In this document: positions 47,873 to 58,473 of the stretch, piece by piece
How positions within the stretch are numbered: the first letter of the stretch is position 1
Layout of the letters: the number at the start of each line of letters is the position of its first letter
From: Athripsodes cinereus
Lineage: Eukaryota > Arthropoda > Insecta > Trichoptera > Leptoceridae
Assembly (NCBI GenBank): GCA_947579605.1
Contig: OX388320.1
Span: forward strand, 5,208,001 to 5,272,000
Length of the DNA stretch: 64,000 bases
Direction of reading: 5' to 3'
Made by a program: the position numbers and the translations under genes
Notes under the pieces: generated by a model
What the model saw: only the letters and a program-made list of their open reading frames with translations
Told to the model about the DNA's origin: nothing
Databases searched by the model: none

Positions 47873-49895
47873 GCTTCATCAAAAAAGAAAGACACGTACT
47901 CAGAATTTCTCAGCAAACGCTCATCAAATGTATGGGATCATTTTCGTCGATCGGATGATGGCCAAACCGCTGAGTGCAAGATATGTTTAAAAAAACTAAA
48001 AACTACCGGGGGGTCTACTACTGGCTTGCATACACATTTACGAACTGTGCACTCAAAAATCACTGCAGTTGGACCTGCTTCATCGGAGAGTACTTCGAGC
48101 ACATCATCATCACAAGAGCAGACGACAAAGCTCAAGAAACGGAAACTAATGACTGAATACTTCAAGTCTTCAGAATCGCTGGAGGTTGTTGTTACTCGAA
48201 TGACCGCCTTAAATGGTGCAAGTTTCAGATTCTTTTCTGAAAGTCAAGATCTTCGGCAGCTCTTCAAAAAAAGTGGATACGACTTACCGAAAACGCCAAA
48301 TACTATTGCGAAAATGGTTCTTGAACATGCCGAACAAGTCAAATGTGAAACAATTAAAACCATAAAGCTCATGAAGGGAAATGGAGAAAGATTTACAATG
48401 ACTCTCGACGAGTGGACCTCTCTTCGAAACAGGAGATATATGAACATAAACCTTCATTGCAGAGCTTTTGGAGGTTTCGAATTCAAGAATCTTGGACTTG
48501 TCAAAATAACGGGGTCCATGCCAGCTGCAGCAGCTCTGTCCATTATACGCGAGCACCTTGCCAAGTTTAATATCGTCCTTGAAGAAGATATTATTAGTCA
48601 TACAACCGATGGCGCCAGTGTAATGAAAAAAATGGGTTCATATATCCCCGCCCACCATCAACTCTGCCTCGCCCACGGTGTTCAGCTTGCTGTGATTGAT
48701 ACCTTGTATAAGACAACGACTACTGCCGACGCCCAACTCGAGCCCTCCCTCCAGCATGAAATGGAATCCACAAATCGCTCAGACTCAGAAAGCGACGTTG
48801 ATAATGATTGGTTAACAGAGTGTGATGGCTTCGAAGTAGAAAGCTCAAGAGTTCGGACAACTGATCCAAGAAAATACAAAGAGGTGATTGGAAAAGTACG
48901 ATGCCTGGTAAGATCAATCAGAAAGTCACCTCTCAAAGCCGATGCCTTGAGAGCTTACGTTAGGAAAGAGTTTGGGGAAAACATCCAGTTGCAGTTAGAC
49001 TGTCGAACAAGATGGTCCAGCATGAATGATATGATAGGATCGTTCCTAAAAATGAAGGACTGCATCTTCAAACTTCTGATTGACATTAAATCAGACATAT
49101 CCTTCACAGATGTGGAAATTCGGACATTAACCGATATCCATCGTAGTTTGGAAGTGGTAAAAATGACTGTATTGTCTATTTGCCGACGCGATGCCACACT
49201 GTATACGGCAGACACAGCATTGAAATTTATGCTGAATAAACTTGACCAGCAAAATACGCATCTCAGTTCAAGTCTCGCTGCAAACTTACGAAGTCGAATA
49301 AAAGAAAGACGACTATTAATAGCTGGAGTATTACACTACCTTCATGATTCCGAAAGCTTCTACAGTGCTTCAGAAGATGATGTATTTCCGAAACCCACAA
49401 GTGGGGAAATATGCGATGTTATTGCAAGCCTGTTGAAACGTCTCAACTATATCGAAAAACCTACTGGCAGTCCCGGCGTCAGAGAAAAAGAGACTGCAGC
49501 GATAACAGCTGTTTCATTATCTTCCGATGAAGATGATGAGTCCGTAGCTACAGAAAGTATTCTCGCTACAACGAGTAAGCTGACCCTGCAACAAGAATTT
49601 GAGAAGGAAATGGAAAAATGCAAAAAAAAGAAGAGGGCAGTGCTTCCGTCCGAAGAATTAGATCTTTTGGTATTTTTAATGACTGAAAAAGCAATATATG
49701 ACAATAAAGGTGAAAGGGGAGTATATCTAACAGGGCGTACAAGTATCTTTCATCAATTTTGCCTACTAGTGTTGAAAGTGAGCGTGTTTTTTCGTCGGCC
49801 GGATATTTCTGCAATAAAATACGAAGTTCACTCTCCGACAAAATGCTTGACGCTTTGTTGTTCTTGAGAACACATTACCAAGAAAAACGAGATTT
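47873..49895 (+). pseudogene. BED-type hAT transposase, C-terminus shifted
   Basis: One frame runs from about 47873, after a possible acceptor TTTGCAG, to 49867. A BED zinc finger is at the N-terminus (VWDHFRR, CKICLKKL, HTHLRTVH). Transposase motifs are TLDEWTSLRNRRYMNINLH, HTTDGASVMKK, HHQLCLAHGVQLAV and DCRTRWSSM. An acidic/serine linker follows (SLSSDEDDESV). Around 49735 the frame shifts: the hAT dimerisation motif (PTSVESERVFSSAG, then RSSLSDKML) continues in another frame to the stop at about 49901. As it stands the protein lacks its dimerisation domain. The true start may lie in an upstream exon. The indel could also be a sequencing error. Confidence 0.85.
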
Positions 49896-49929
49896 AAAAA
49901 AATAAACGTTCCTATTTACTCTTTATTTC

Positions 49930-50430
49930 TAATAATTGTTGTTCTTAGTTGTTAATTTTGCTTCCACATTTTAAAAAATAAGAAATTTTTGTTGATATTG
50001 ATTCTGAATTGTTGTTCTTAGTTGTTGATTTTGTTTCCACACTTTAAAATATAAGAAGTTTTAATAATATTGGTTCTTAATTGTTAATTTTGCTTCCACA
50101 CTTTAAAATATAAGAAGTTTTAATAATGTTGATTCTGAGTTGTTGATCTTAGTTGTTGATTTTGATTCCACATTTTGGATTATAAGAAGTTTTAATAATG
50201 TTGATTCTGAGTTGTTGTTCTTAGTTGTTGATTTTGCTTCCACATTTTGGATTGTAAGAAGTTTTAATAATGTTGATTCTGAGTTGTTGTTCTTAGTTGT
50301 TGATTTTGCTTCCACATTTTGGGTTATCAGAAGTTTTAATAATGTTGATTCTGAGTTGTTGTTCTTAGTTGTTGATTTTGCTTCCACATTTTGGATCATA
50401 AGAAGTTTTAATAATGTTGATTTTGAGTTA
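49930..50430. repeat. 72-bp tandem array
   Basis: The unit AATAATGTTGATTCTGAG, then TTGTTGTTCTTAGTTGTTG, then ATTTTGCTTCCACATTTTGG, then ATTGTAAGAAGTTTT is repeated about six to seven times, most regularly at the right side. Because 72 is divisible by three, repetitive open frames appear on both strands. They are not genes. Confidence 0.88.
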
Positions 50431-50908
50431 GGTAGTTTAATTAGTAATAAGTATGGGATAATAATCTGTAAACAACTATTTTTTGTGCCAAATTAAAGAA
50501 TACGAATATTTTTTTACGTTGTACTCATTTCTCCTATATACCTACCTACCGAATTTGTGCAAGGTATGAAGAAAATGTGCACTTTCTAACGAATATGTGT
50601 AATTCCGATACTAATATCGGAATTCCGATATTGAGTTCGAATATCGGAAATCAGTATCGGAATTGAAAATCGTCCGATATTACATGCCCTAATCACGACA
50701 GGGACGACTTTGACGCAACTGTTACTATTGTTATTTTTTAAATTTTATTGACGAACTGGAAAACGGATTGACATTGATTATTTTTTATATTTTATGACGA
50801 ACCTATACTCGGTGATATTTTAATATTGTATGTACAGAGCCCTTGAAGTGCACTGCACTGAACGGCGCTATACAAGCTGTCATAATATTATTAATTTTGT
50901 TATTAATG

Positions 50909-52004
50909 TTATTTAGATGTTGACGAATGGCACTGCATGTTATCTGCACATTTTTCATAGGATGGCACATAATTACTAAGTGCCAAACGCAAGCATGAAT
51001 TAAGATGTTCGTCACTGAGCCGATTACGATATTTAGATTTAATTATTTTCATTTCGGAAAACGCAGACTCACACAAATAAGTTGACCCAAATATTGCTGT
51101 TAACTGAAGCGCTATTTGTTTCAAACATGGATATTTTTCTTCCGGTAAACAAGTCCAAAATTTATTATCTGTGGCTATGGCTTTTAGAGGTATATCTGCC
51201 ATAATTTTCAAGACCTCATTTTCAATAGAAATTATGTCCAAATTGAACGTGTTCGAAATTTCAGAAGCAGTTTTTTCAACATCCTCACAAGAAAATGGAT
51301 AGCACATGAAAATTATAATATTAGTTAAATTGTCTAAATCGGAAAAACGCCTTTCAAACTCGCACAGTATATTTTTAATTTCGCTCTCATAAATTGAAAT
51401 ATCATAATTTGTCTGTGAGGTGATCCTTGCTTTCAAAGCCGGATAATTCTTCAAATCCTTTTTATTCAGTTGATCAATAAGTAGTTTCAGTTTATTTTTA
51501 AATGCGTTTATTGCGCTGTGCATATCGATGATAGTTTTGTCCTTTCCTTGTAGCTCCAAATTAAGTGAATTTAAATGACTTGTTACATCCGTCAAAAATG
51601 CCAAATTACAGAGCCATTTTTCGTTTCTTAGCATTTCAGTGCTATCACCTCTTTCATTTAGAAAAGCTATGATTTCCGGTAGTAGTTCTTGAAACCTTTC
51701 CAAAAATTTACCGCGGCTCAGCTTTTGATTGATGAACTGGTTTAGTGAACATCGCTTGCTCTGTCTTCAAACCATTTTTCAGATCTTGAACTTTGCGTTT
51801 TCTTAACTCACTCTTTGGTGGAAAATCATTTTCATATTTTGCATGCACGGTTTTGTAATGTCTTTCTAAGTTCCCACGTTTAGGCAGTGCAACTGAAGCA
51901 CGACAAATTAGGCAGATACACTTATCTTTTATCATTGTAAACAAGAACTCTTCCTCCCAATCGTCGTTGAAAAGATATAATTTTCTTTTTTTTACCGCGC
52001 TCAT
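50909..52004 (-). pseudogene. ZBED5/SCAND3-like hAT transposase, core deleted
   Basis: The first 98 codons (52004-51708) carry a BED-like finger (CICLICRAS, LERHYKTVH). They are followed directly, in another frame, by a C-terminal piece (about 51715-50909) with LTDVTSHLNSLNLELQGK, the segment typical of this hAT type, and STYLCESAFSEMKIIKSKYRNRLSDEHL, the dimerisation region. The roughly 250-300 residues normally between them, including the catalytic acidic residues, are absent. The element could only move with transposase supplied by others. Confidence 0.85.
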
Positions 52005-52618
52005 TTTTTAATTATTTGGTATGTATTCTTACAAGTTAAAGTTACTCAGGTTCACTGTCGCGTTTAAGCCACTATTAATTTTATTAGTTCACGTATAAAC
52101 ACAACACGCGACACAACTTTGCAACGTTATGAATACGACTGCGGACTGACCCGACGAGAGGACGAGACGACTGTACGCCAAGCATATCGCAGGCGGCGTG
52201 GAAGGGAAACAGCCCGAACGGCGAAGTTCTCGCGCGCAGGTTGAAACGCGTTTGTTATTTGGAATTAAATAGAATCTCCCTCGAATTCCAAATAATATAT
52301 GTTAAATCTTAAATTAACATCGATTATTCTATCAGATAATTGAACATTAAATGTTCGTTACTAAATTAATAAATACCTATTAAGTTACAATAATAATTGT
52401 AAAAAATATATTTAGAAAACCTTTTGAAATATGCTCGCGATCGACTTAAAAACCTCTCGCGATCGACCAGTCGATCGCGATCGACTGTTTGAGCACCCCT
52501 GTTCTATTGCGTCGAAATTTTAATTAGGATATCACATATCAAAACTAATTGTATTTATTTTTATACTGAATTTATCACTATGAAACCAAACCTGGCCACA
52601 CGTTGCAGGCGTCATTTA

Positions 52619-53247
52619 TGTAGAAGCATTATTGTACACTTTTATTTACTAGTTCTCAAATTATTCACAACTTCTTTCTATTATACTTCCCTCCAAAACT
52701 TTCTCTGACTCCAGTCCACCTTTTTATACATTGTCCAGCTAATTCAGTCGAAGAACTTGAGTCTCAGGTCAGGGATAATTGTAGAGTTCTTAGGTTGGTT
52801 TCATAGATCAAAGAAAACAGAAGTTAAGTTAAATAACAAAACATTTATTCATGGTTCAAATTATTACACTGTCCGGTTCAACACAAACAGACACACAGTT
52901 GCATTTTACACAAGCACTTAATATTATACAACAAATTCTAAGTTAAAATTAATCAAGTCACTTATCACTATGTACAGTTTATATTGATACAGGTTTCAAT
53001 TATTGTTTAGCACTTTTTTAACACAAGTTATTTCTTTTCGGTTCAGGCACCGCGGCCAGATGCAAGGGGCAAGTGAAGTTAGTTACAGAATGTTCAACAT
53101 AGAGAAATTTAACGGAAGTCAAAATAGAGTTTAATTTAATATTTGCGGATTTCTTTCCTTCAAAAAAAAAGTCAAATGGTAACTAAGTAAATTTTAATAA
53201 TATGGAATACTCTAATAATTATCTATTGTTATTTTTTAACTACGACA
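52619..53247. repeat. Right LTR (629 bp) of the large element
   Basis: Begins TGTAGAAGCATTATTGTACA and ends ACTACGACA, followed by the target duplication ACCA at 53248-53251. It is uninterrupted and serves as the reference for the split left LTR. Confidence 0.92.
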
Positions 53248-54187
53248 ACCATCAAAGTAAAAGCAGCCAAACCTAAAAAAATGAATGAGAAATACAAAAC
53301 GGCATTCACAGTGGTGTCTAGATGTGATCTGAATTCTATTCCTAATTGCAACGTAAGTATAAAATGAGTACCTAGTACCTATCTAATAAGTATTTTCGAG
53401 GCGTCCAGAACTATTGTTGATCAAGTAATTTTTTTTATCGGTAAATTTTTGCATACATGCATTGGTTTAACAAGTAGATTAAATTTGAGATACCTACACA
53501 TTATCACGAAATTTTCCAGAAGTGGGGTAGCCAGCGGACTAACTGCATTTCAAAAGTATGGAAGTTATCTTCCTCGTGCCACTAAAAGTTAACACATTCA
53601 GGATGCGCGGTGCACGTCATCCTGAACTGAAAATTTTAAATGTCTTGTGCCAAAGTTTGAGACCATTGTACATGCCTCTAGTCTCTTTTAATGAGTTGTT
53701 TTAACAATGCAGTATAATCCTTTAACTTTATCTTCAAATATTTGACATTTACGTTTTATCTACTTGATTCACTGTGATTCTGAGAGCTTCATATTCAGGG
53801 TTGCTTTACCAAAAACGTTAACATTGTTTTTTAAATAAATGTATTAGTTCTAATAACATTTTTCAGATGTTAACTAAGATGGAGGGTAGGAGAGCATTTA
53901 ACTCATTTTTTGTTAGTAAAGGAGTATTGTCCATGTCTGTAAGTCTTCCAGTATCAGGATTTCTACCAGGACAGGTAATTCCAATAAGTTGCACCATCGT
54001 CAACTTTAGCAGCGTTCCTGTAAAAGAAGTAAAATTCACGTTCGTTAGAGTGAGTATACAAAAATTAAAATCTTTGAAATGATCACACCTTCATTTTTTC
54101 TGCTTTTAAATAAAAAGTCATAGAATTGCCCATCAATTTATTCTTTAGGACCTGGAATAAAAGATCTAGTTGTTTTGTCGTTCTACG

Positions 54188-54300
54188 AGTATGGTTCAGA
54201 GTTCGTCGGTAGCCTGGAGATAGAGTATCGGCCTCGTGCACAAGAGGTGCGCGGTTAGATCCTAGGTGCCGGCAAACTCCCCTAAAGAGTACCTAAGTAA
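54188..54300 (+). repeat. Old tRNA-related SINE fragment (gene C copy)
   Basis: Orthologous to 823-935 in gene A. Same borders and nearly the same sequence. Confidence 0.65.
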
Positions 54301-55581
54301 ATAAATCTCGCCAGTCGGCTATTTATATTTTTAAGTAAATATTTGATTATTCATTTTATAAAATCAAAATTTTCGCAAGGCTCAATAAGTTTTGAGAGTT
54401 TTTCTATCGAATTTGTTGAAAATTGAATATTTTACCGTTTTTGCTGAAGGGGTGCTTTAAGGACACAAGTTCTTGTTCTCATTTATTTTGGTTATTTGAT
54501 ACTTAGTGAATTAAAAAACAATGGCTAAGCACTTACCAATTTTGTGAACCTTTTTAAGTTGCTTCTATTTCTATTAGATTTATTATATTAGATTTATTAA
54601 ATTTCAGATAGTTACGTACACCGCAGTTAGTCCTTGGAAGAAAAGTCGAGAACACAGAACTAGCATAGTGTGTTATAGAGGAAACGGAGTTAATAAAAAG
54701 GAAGAAACATCATATCAAATGACTTTCTCCGTACCAGCAGTTCCGCCATCAACTATTATGGAGAAATTGCCAGTTACCGTGGAATATGAACTGAAGGTGC
54801 AACTTCTATTTTATATTTTAAAATGTCTTGGAGATTTGTATCTCCTTAATGGTGCAATTTCATGATTTAATAATGTATGAGAGACCTGCAGTTCTGTGAC
54901 AAGATGTGTTTTGGTGAAGTTATTTAAAAATATTTATTAATTTCAGGTTAAGGCTATAGTTCCATCGATGCATAAAGATATCTATATCCACATACCATTA
55001 AAAATTGGAAATACTCCACTTAGAAACGTTCCAAGCGTTTATGGGTTTGCAGAATCTCAATATGGTGGACCTTCTGCGTCTGGAATACAAAATATAGGCG
55101 ATGCCCCTCCGGGATATTTCGATTTGAGTAAGTGTCTAACCTTATTATTGGTTTATTATAAATAATACGCACCGAATGTAGGTAGGAGGAATCAAATACC
55201 CTTGCCCATATCCTTGGGTAAACTAGGACATTAAAAATAGTAGTACAATTGGCAAAATTAGAATTTAAGTATGTAATAATCCCATTAAAGCAGGAAGCTT
55301 CCTTCCCTCTCTAGAAGTATGGTAGTTGTGTGTAAAACTCCCAAGTATATGAAAATGAACAGATGTTGAATTTTCTCAAATTTGGGGGTAAAAGACACGT
55401 GGAAAAGAAATTTGAAAAGTCCAGAATTTTCAGAAATTTTTATGAAAACGTGAAATATTTCCAATTCCTATACTAAAAATTTGACGAAGACTGGTGGAAA
55501 ATTATGAATACCTAATTGAAATTCATAATTTTCCTACGTTGGATAAATTGAAACCGTTAGATAAATTGGATAAAAAATTCG

Positions 55582-55745
55582 TTGGATAAATTGAAACAAG
55601 CGTTTCGTTCTATAAAAGATTAAACAATGCGAAAGAGACGTCTTTCGACTTCTTAGGTCATTATTAATTTATAATGACCTAAAAAGTCGGAAGACGTCTC
55701 TTTCCCGTTGTCTGTAGAACGAAACGTTCTTGTTTCAATTTATCC
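55582..55745. repeat. Intronic foldback (gene C copy)
   Basis: Same hairpin as 2478-2644. Here the loop region reads AGGTCATTA...TAATGACCT, so pairing extends further into the loop than in gene A. Confidence 0.75.
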
Positions 55746-55782
55746 GACTATGAAATTCTTCTACTTTTGTACCAATAATAGG

Positions 55783-56483
55783 TGACGTGTGTTTGCTGTG
55801 CTGATGATTCAAAAATATAAATCTCCTTACCTACTAATAAATTAATACCTATTTTTTTCGCTATCCAACTAACTCACTAACTATACCTAAGTAAATTCCT
55901 ATTTCATCAGTGTGGCGAAATCGTGTCTGTCTTCCCGCCTTTAGTAATTAAACATCGTACCTATTTATAATATAGTACCTATTATACATGTACCCCTTTC
56001 AACGTATGGTGAAATCAAAAAGAGAACGTGGATTACGTGGGCTTCCTCTGGGGCAGCACCAAAACCTTGTGGAGGGGTGGTTACAGAGCGGGGAGGACAT
56101 GCGCAGTAGCGACCCCTGCGCGAGCGCCCCTTACTACCATCTACCAAGTCAGTACTGATATCATTCATCATCTGAACTTCATCGGAACAACATTGACTCT
56201 GATGGACCACTAAGCAGTACTGTCCCCAACAATCACAACGAGAGGCGACTTCTGGAAATACCCAATATAAGACACTCTCTGCCATACCATCCTCAGCCGA
56301 GGCAGGGTCTGAAGCAGCCACCAACAGATTCCGTAATAGATTACCTATTAATTTTGAAACTATACAAATTCATGCTTATGTTTTTCTTTTTTTTCTTTTT
56401 GTCTTTAGAATATATTAATTTTTTTTGTTAAACCTGTACTCATGTTTTATTTCTCAGCCATCTCATTCTTCCGATCCATGTCA
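55783..56483 (+). repeat. Left LTR of the Gypsy element (701 bp)
   Basis: TG...CA ends with TGAC/GTCA inverted termini. GC-richer U3/R segment at 56030-56300. Open frames inside (minus 56324-55965, plus 56028-56213) recur in the right LTR only because the LTRs are identical, and are not genes. Confidence 0.93.
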
Positions 56484-57342
56484 ATTGGCGCCTCAACTTT
56501 GGGACCGTTCCAGCAAGCGAGTTGGAGAATCCACGACCCGTTACACTAATATTATTTTCTTTTCAGAGTAGTTTTAGTTTACATTATATTTTTAAAAGTA
56601 CATTATGTTATGTGTATTTACTGATTTGAACATATTCAATTGAAATTTTTCTTATGCTTGGTTAATTTATAGGGTATAATTACATATTCCTTTTGTTATA
56701 AATGAAAAATATTTACGTTTGTGTGCATAAAAACAACCCAAATGCTAACATTAACTACGAAATTACTATAATAGTATGACGCCCCTTATTCGTATTGATA
56801 TAATATTTCGATATTATTGCGCAATACTTGTTTTAAGTAGTGAATGAATCGTATTAGCGTAAACGTTTGTATAACGAAATTGATTTCAAGGTCATTGCAA
56901 CGATGGAATAAAATAATTTACGTAACCATATTTATAAAATTTAGGTTTTACTACGAATGGAGTTTTTCAACTATATTTTTTTCCCCATTATTATGTATGT
57001 ACCTGTGTTGATATATTGTTTCTATGTTGAATTTTATTGACAATTATGATGTATTATTTTGGTGCTGTTGAAACTTTTTGATACAAGAAACGGAATTTCA
57101 CAATGGTTGTGCAATTCTGTTATGTAGATCACTCACATTGAAATTATTTCTGTTATAAATTGTAATATTTGATGCCACTGGAAGCACACCTATTTTAATT
57201 ATTATTGGAAAAATACGTCTGCGAAAAAATAAAGAAATGAATCGGAAAACAACATGATTGTTTTGTTTTGTAGGAGATTTTGTTTTTTTTTATTGTTTCT
57301 AGTATTTGAAATTTATTATATTTTTATCGTACATAATTACAA

Positions 57343-58473
57343 ATGAGTTGGACAGCTGAAACGGTTGTGTCAGTTGTGGAGCTTTGGTTGAACGTTCAGG
57401 TTATTCTTGCGACTATTTGGTTGTTATATCATTTAATTCGTCATCCTAAAGATATATTTATAACTATACTTATAGTAGGAATGGCACTAGCATATTATTT
57501 TTTTGATTACATACAATGCAAAATTTTTAGTATGGCTATGGATAATATACATTTACTAGGAATTGGATTTTTCTTTATTGTGTTGTTTGTGATTGCTAAA
57601 TTAGTGGATGTATTTAAACCCAAAACGGCATCTGTGAATTCCGTACCTTTACCAACATCGAGTTCAATACCTAACTTATCTCAGGGTTCAACGCCGAACC
57701 CCCCACCTATTTCACCATCGGCTCCTTCACTTACACCCACAGTCCCAAAGGTACCGAAACGTGAAAAGGAAGAAAACCCTTACAATACATATCCTATCGA
57801 ACGAACATGCTCCGGCATACATATGGGATGGGATGATACCTTTTCAGGTAGGCCTGAACAGAATCTAGAAGAGTTTTTACGTAGGGGAGAAAGTTATTTC
57901 TTGACCAGAGGCATATATGGGGAACAACGTGTTAAGGAGGCTCTTAGTCGGCTGGGAGGGGAAGCGAAATCTTGGTGGAATCGTCTGGGATGCAACGGCT
58001 GTGAATGGGAGTTTTTTAAAAACATTTTGTTAAGTCGTTATGGAGTGAAAGATGCGTACGGCTCCTTGGTGTCCAACTTTTATGGTGATCACCAGCATAC
58101 AAACGAGAGCGGCTCGTTGTTCTTAGAACGAAAACGTGCTTTATATAACAGATTATACGCAATCGAAGTAACACCGGATATAAGTAGAAATATTGTAAAT
58201 ATGATGTCACCTCGTTACAGAGACTTAGTAGTGGCGTCGGGAAAGTATGAGTTTAAAGATGTCGAAGATATGGTCAGGAGAATGGACTTTCCCTCGGGTA
58301 TAGTATTTACTACTCCGAATAGAGAGTCTACGCCTCGAACCGAGCGACTTCCCCGATGCCAATATTGTCCAGGACGACATTTTAACAAAGATTGTGAGGA
58401 AAGGAATAGGTATTTGCGGTCTTTAAACGTGTCCCGCCCGAGAGGGGTAGCCGGCCATCTTGCTCGGGCTTAA
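57343..58473 (+). CDS. gag: Gypsy Gag with N-terminal membrane helices
   Basis: 376 residues. Three hydrophobic stretches, at about 14-32, 38-57 and 69-91, look like transmembrane helices, an unusual start for a Gag. A proline/serine-rich linker (95-140) follows. The retrotransposon capsid region is about 155-320 (FSGRPEQNLEEFLRR; WWNRLGCNGCEWEFFKNILLSRY). One zinc knuckle near 345-357, CQYCPGRHFNKDC, has C-x2-C-x3-H-x4-C spacing, one residue shorter than the usual retroviral CCHC. The ATG at 57343 is the first in a long open frame. The TAA is at 58471. The protein would form the particle that packages element RNA, and the helices suggest assembly at a membrane. Confidence 0.88.
   Translation: MSWTAETVVSVVELWLNVQVILATIWLLYHLIRHPKDIFITILIVGMALAYYFFDYIQCKIFSMAMDNIHLLGIGFFFIVLFVIAKLVDVFKPKTASVNSVPLPTSSSIPNLSQGSTPNPPPISPSAPSLTPTVPKVPKREKEENPYNTYPIERTCSGIHMGWDDTFSGRPEQNLEEFLRRGESYFLTRGIYGEQRVKEALSRLGGEAKSWWNRLGCNGCEWEFFKNILLSRYGVKDAYGSLVSNFYGDHQHTNESGSLFLERKRALYNRLYAIEVTPDISRNIVNMMSPRYRDLVVASGKYEFKDVEDMVRRMDFPSGIVFTTPNRESTPRTERLPRCQYCPGRHFNKDCEERNRYLRSLNVSRPRGVAGHLARA

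Larger units (their letters stand above)
46744..50691 (+). mobile_element. hAT transposon (inner), nested in another hAT
   Basis: Ends TAGGGCATG / CATGCCCTA and perfect duplications ATCACGAC (46736-46743, 50692-50699) define 3948 bp. The sub-terminal regions are dense in CGATATTGGAAT-like words (ATATCGGAATTCCGATAT). It carries the BED-hAT transposase at 47849-49867 and a 72-bp tandem array (49930-50430). Confidence 0.93.
46591..52501 (-). mobile_element. hAT transposon, internally deleted (outer)
   Basis: Ends CAGGGGTGCTCA / TGAGCACCCCTG and perfect 8-bp duplications TTCTATTG (46583-46590, 52502-52509) define the element. Sub-terminal GATCGAC repeats occur at both sides. It holds a decayed minus-strand transposase (52004-50909) and a second, unrelated hAT element (46744-50691) near its left end. 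Without that passenger it would be about 1.95 kb. Confidence 0.92.
31966..53247. mobile_element. LTR-flanked 21.3 kb element inserted in gene C exon 3
   Basis: Both ends are long direct repeats starting TGTAG and ending CTACGACA. The left LTR is 31966-32427 continued at 37901-38063, and the right LTR is 52619-53247 (629 bp). The 4-bp target duplication ACCA is at 31962-31965 and 53248-53251. The two LTRs differ by about one substitution and two short indels. The interior carries a Tc1-type element (38464-40226), a hAT-type element (41054-43961) and a hAT pair (46591-52501). Subtracting these leaves about 4 kb with no recognisable pol. The orientation is uncertain. A 93-codon minus-strand frame (45124-44843) and a short purine run next to the left LTR weakly favour the minus strand. 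I could not recognise a primer-binding site. The closest description is a large non-autonomous (LARD-like) LTR retrotransposon. Confidence 0.82.

Noticed and set aside
50103..50496. Repetitive open frames on both strands
   Set aside because: They come from the 72-bp tandem array, also divisible by three, inside a transposon.
55965..56324. 119-codon minus-strand frame, found again at 63065-63424
   Set aside because: Both copies lie in the identical LTRs of the Gypsy element. No domain is seen, and the duplication reflects LTR identity, not gene conservation.
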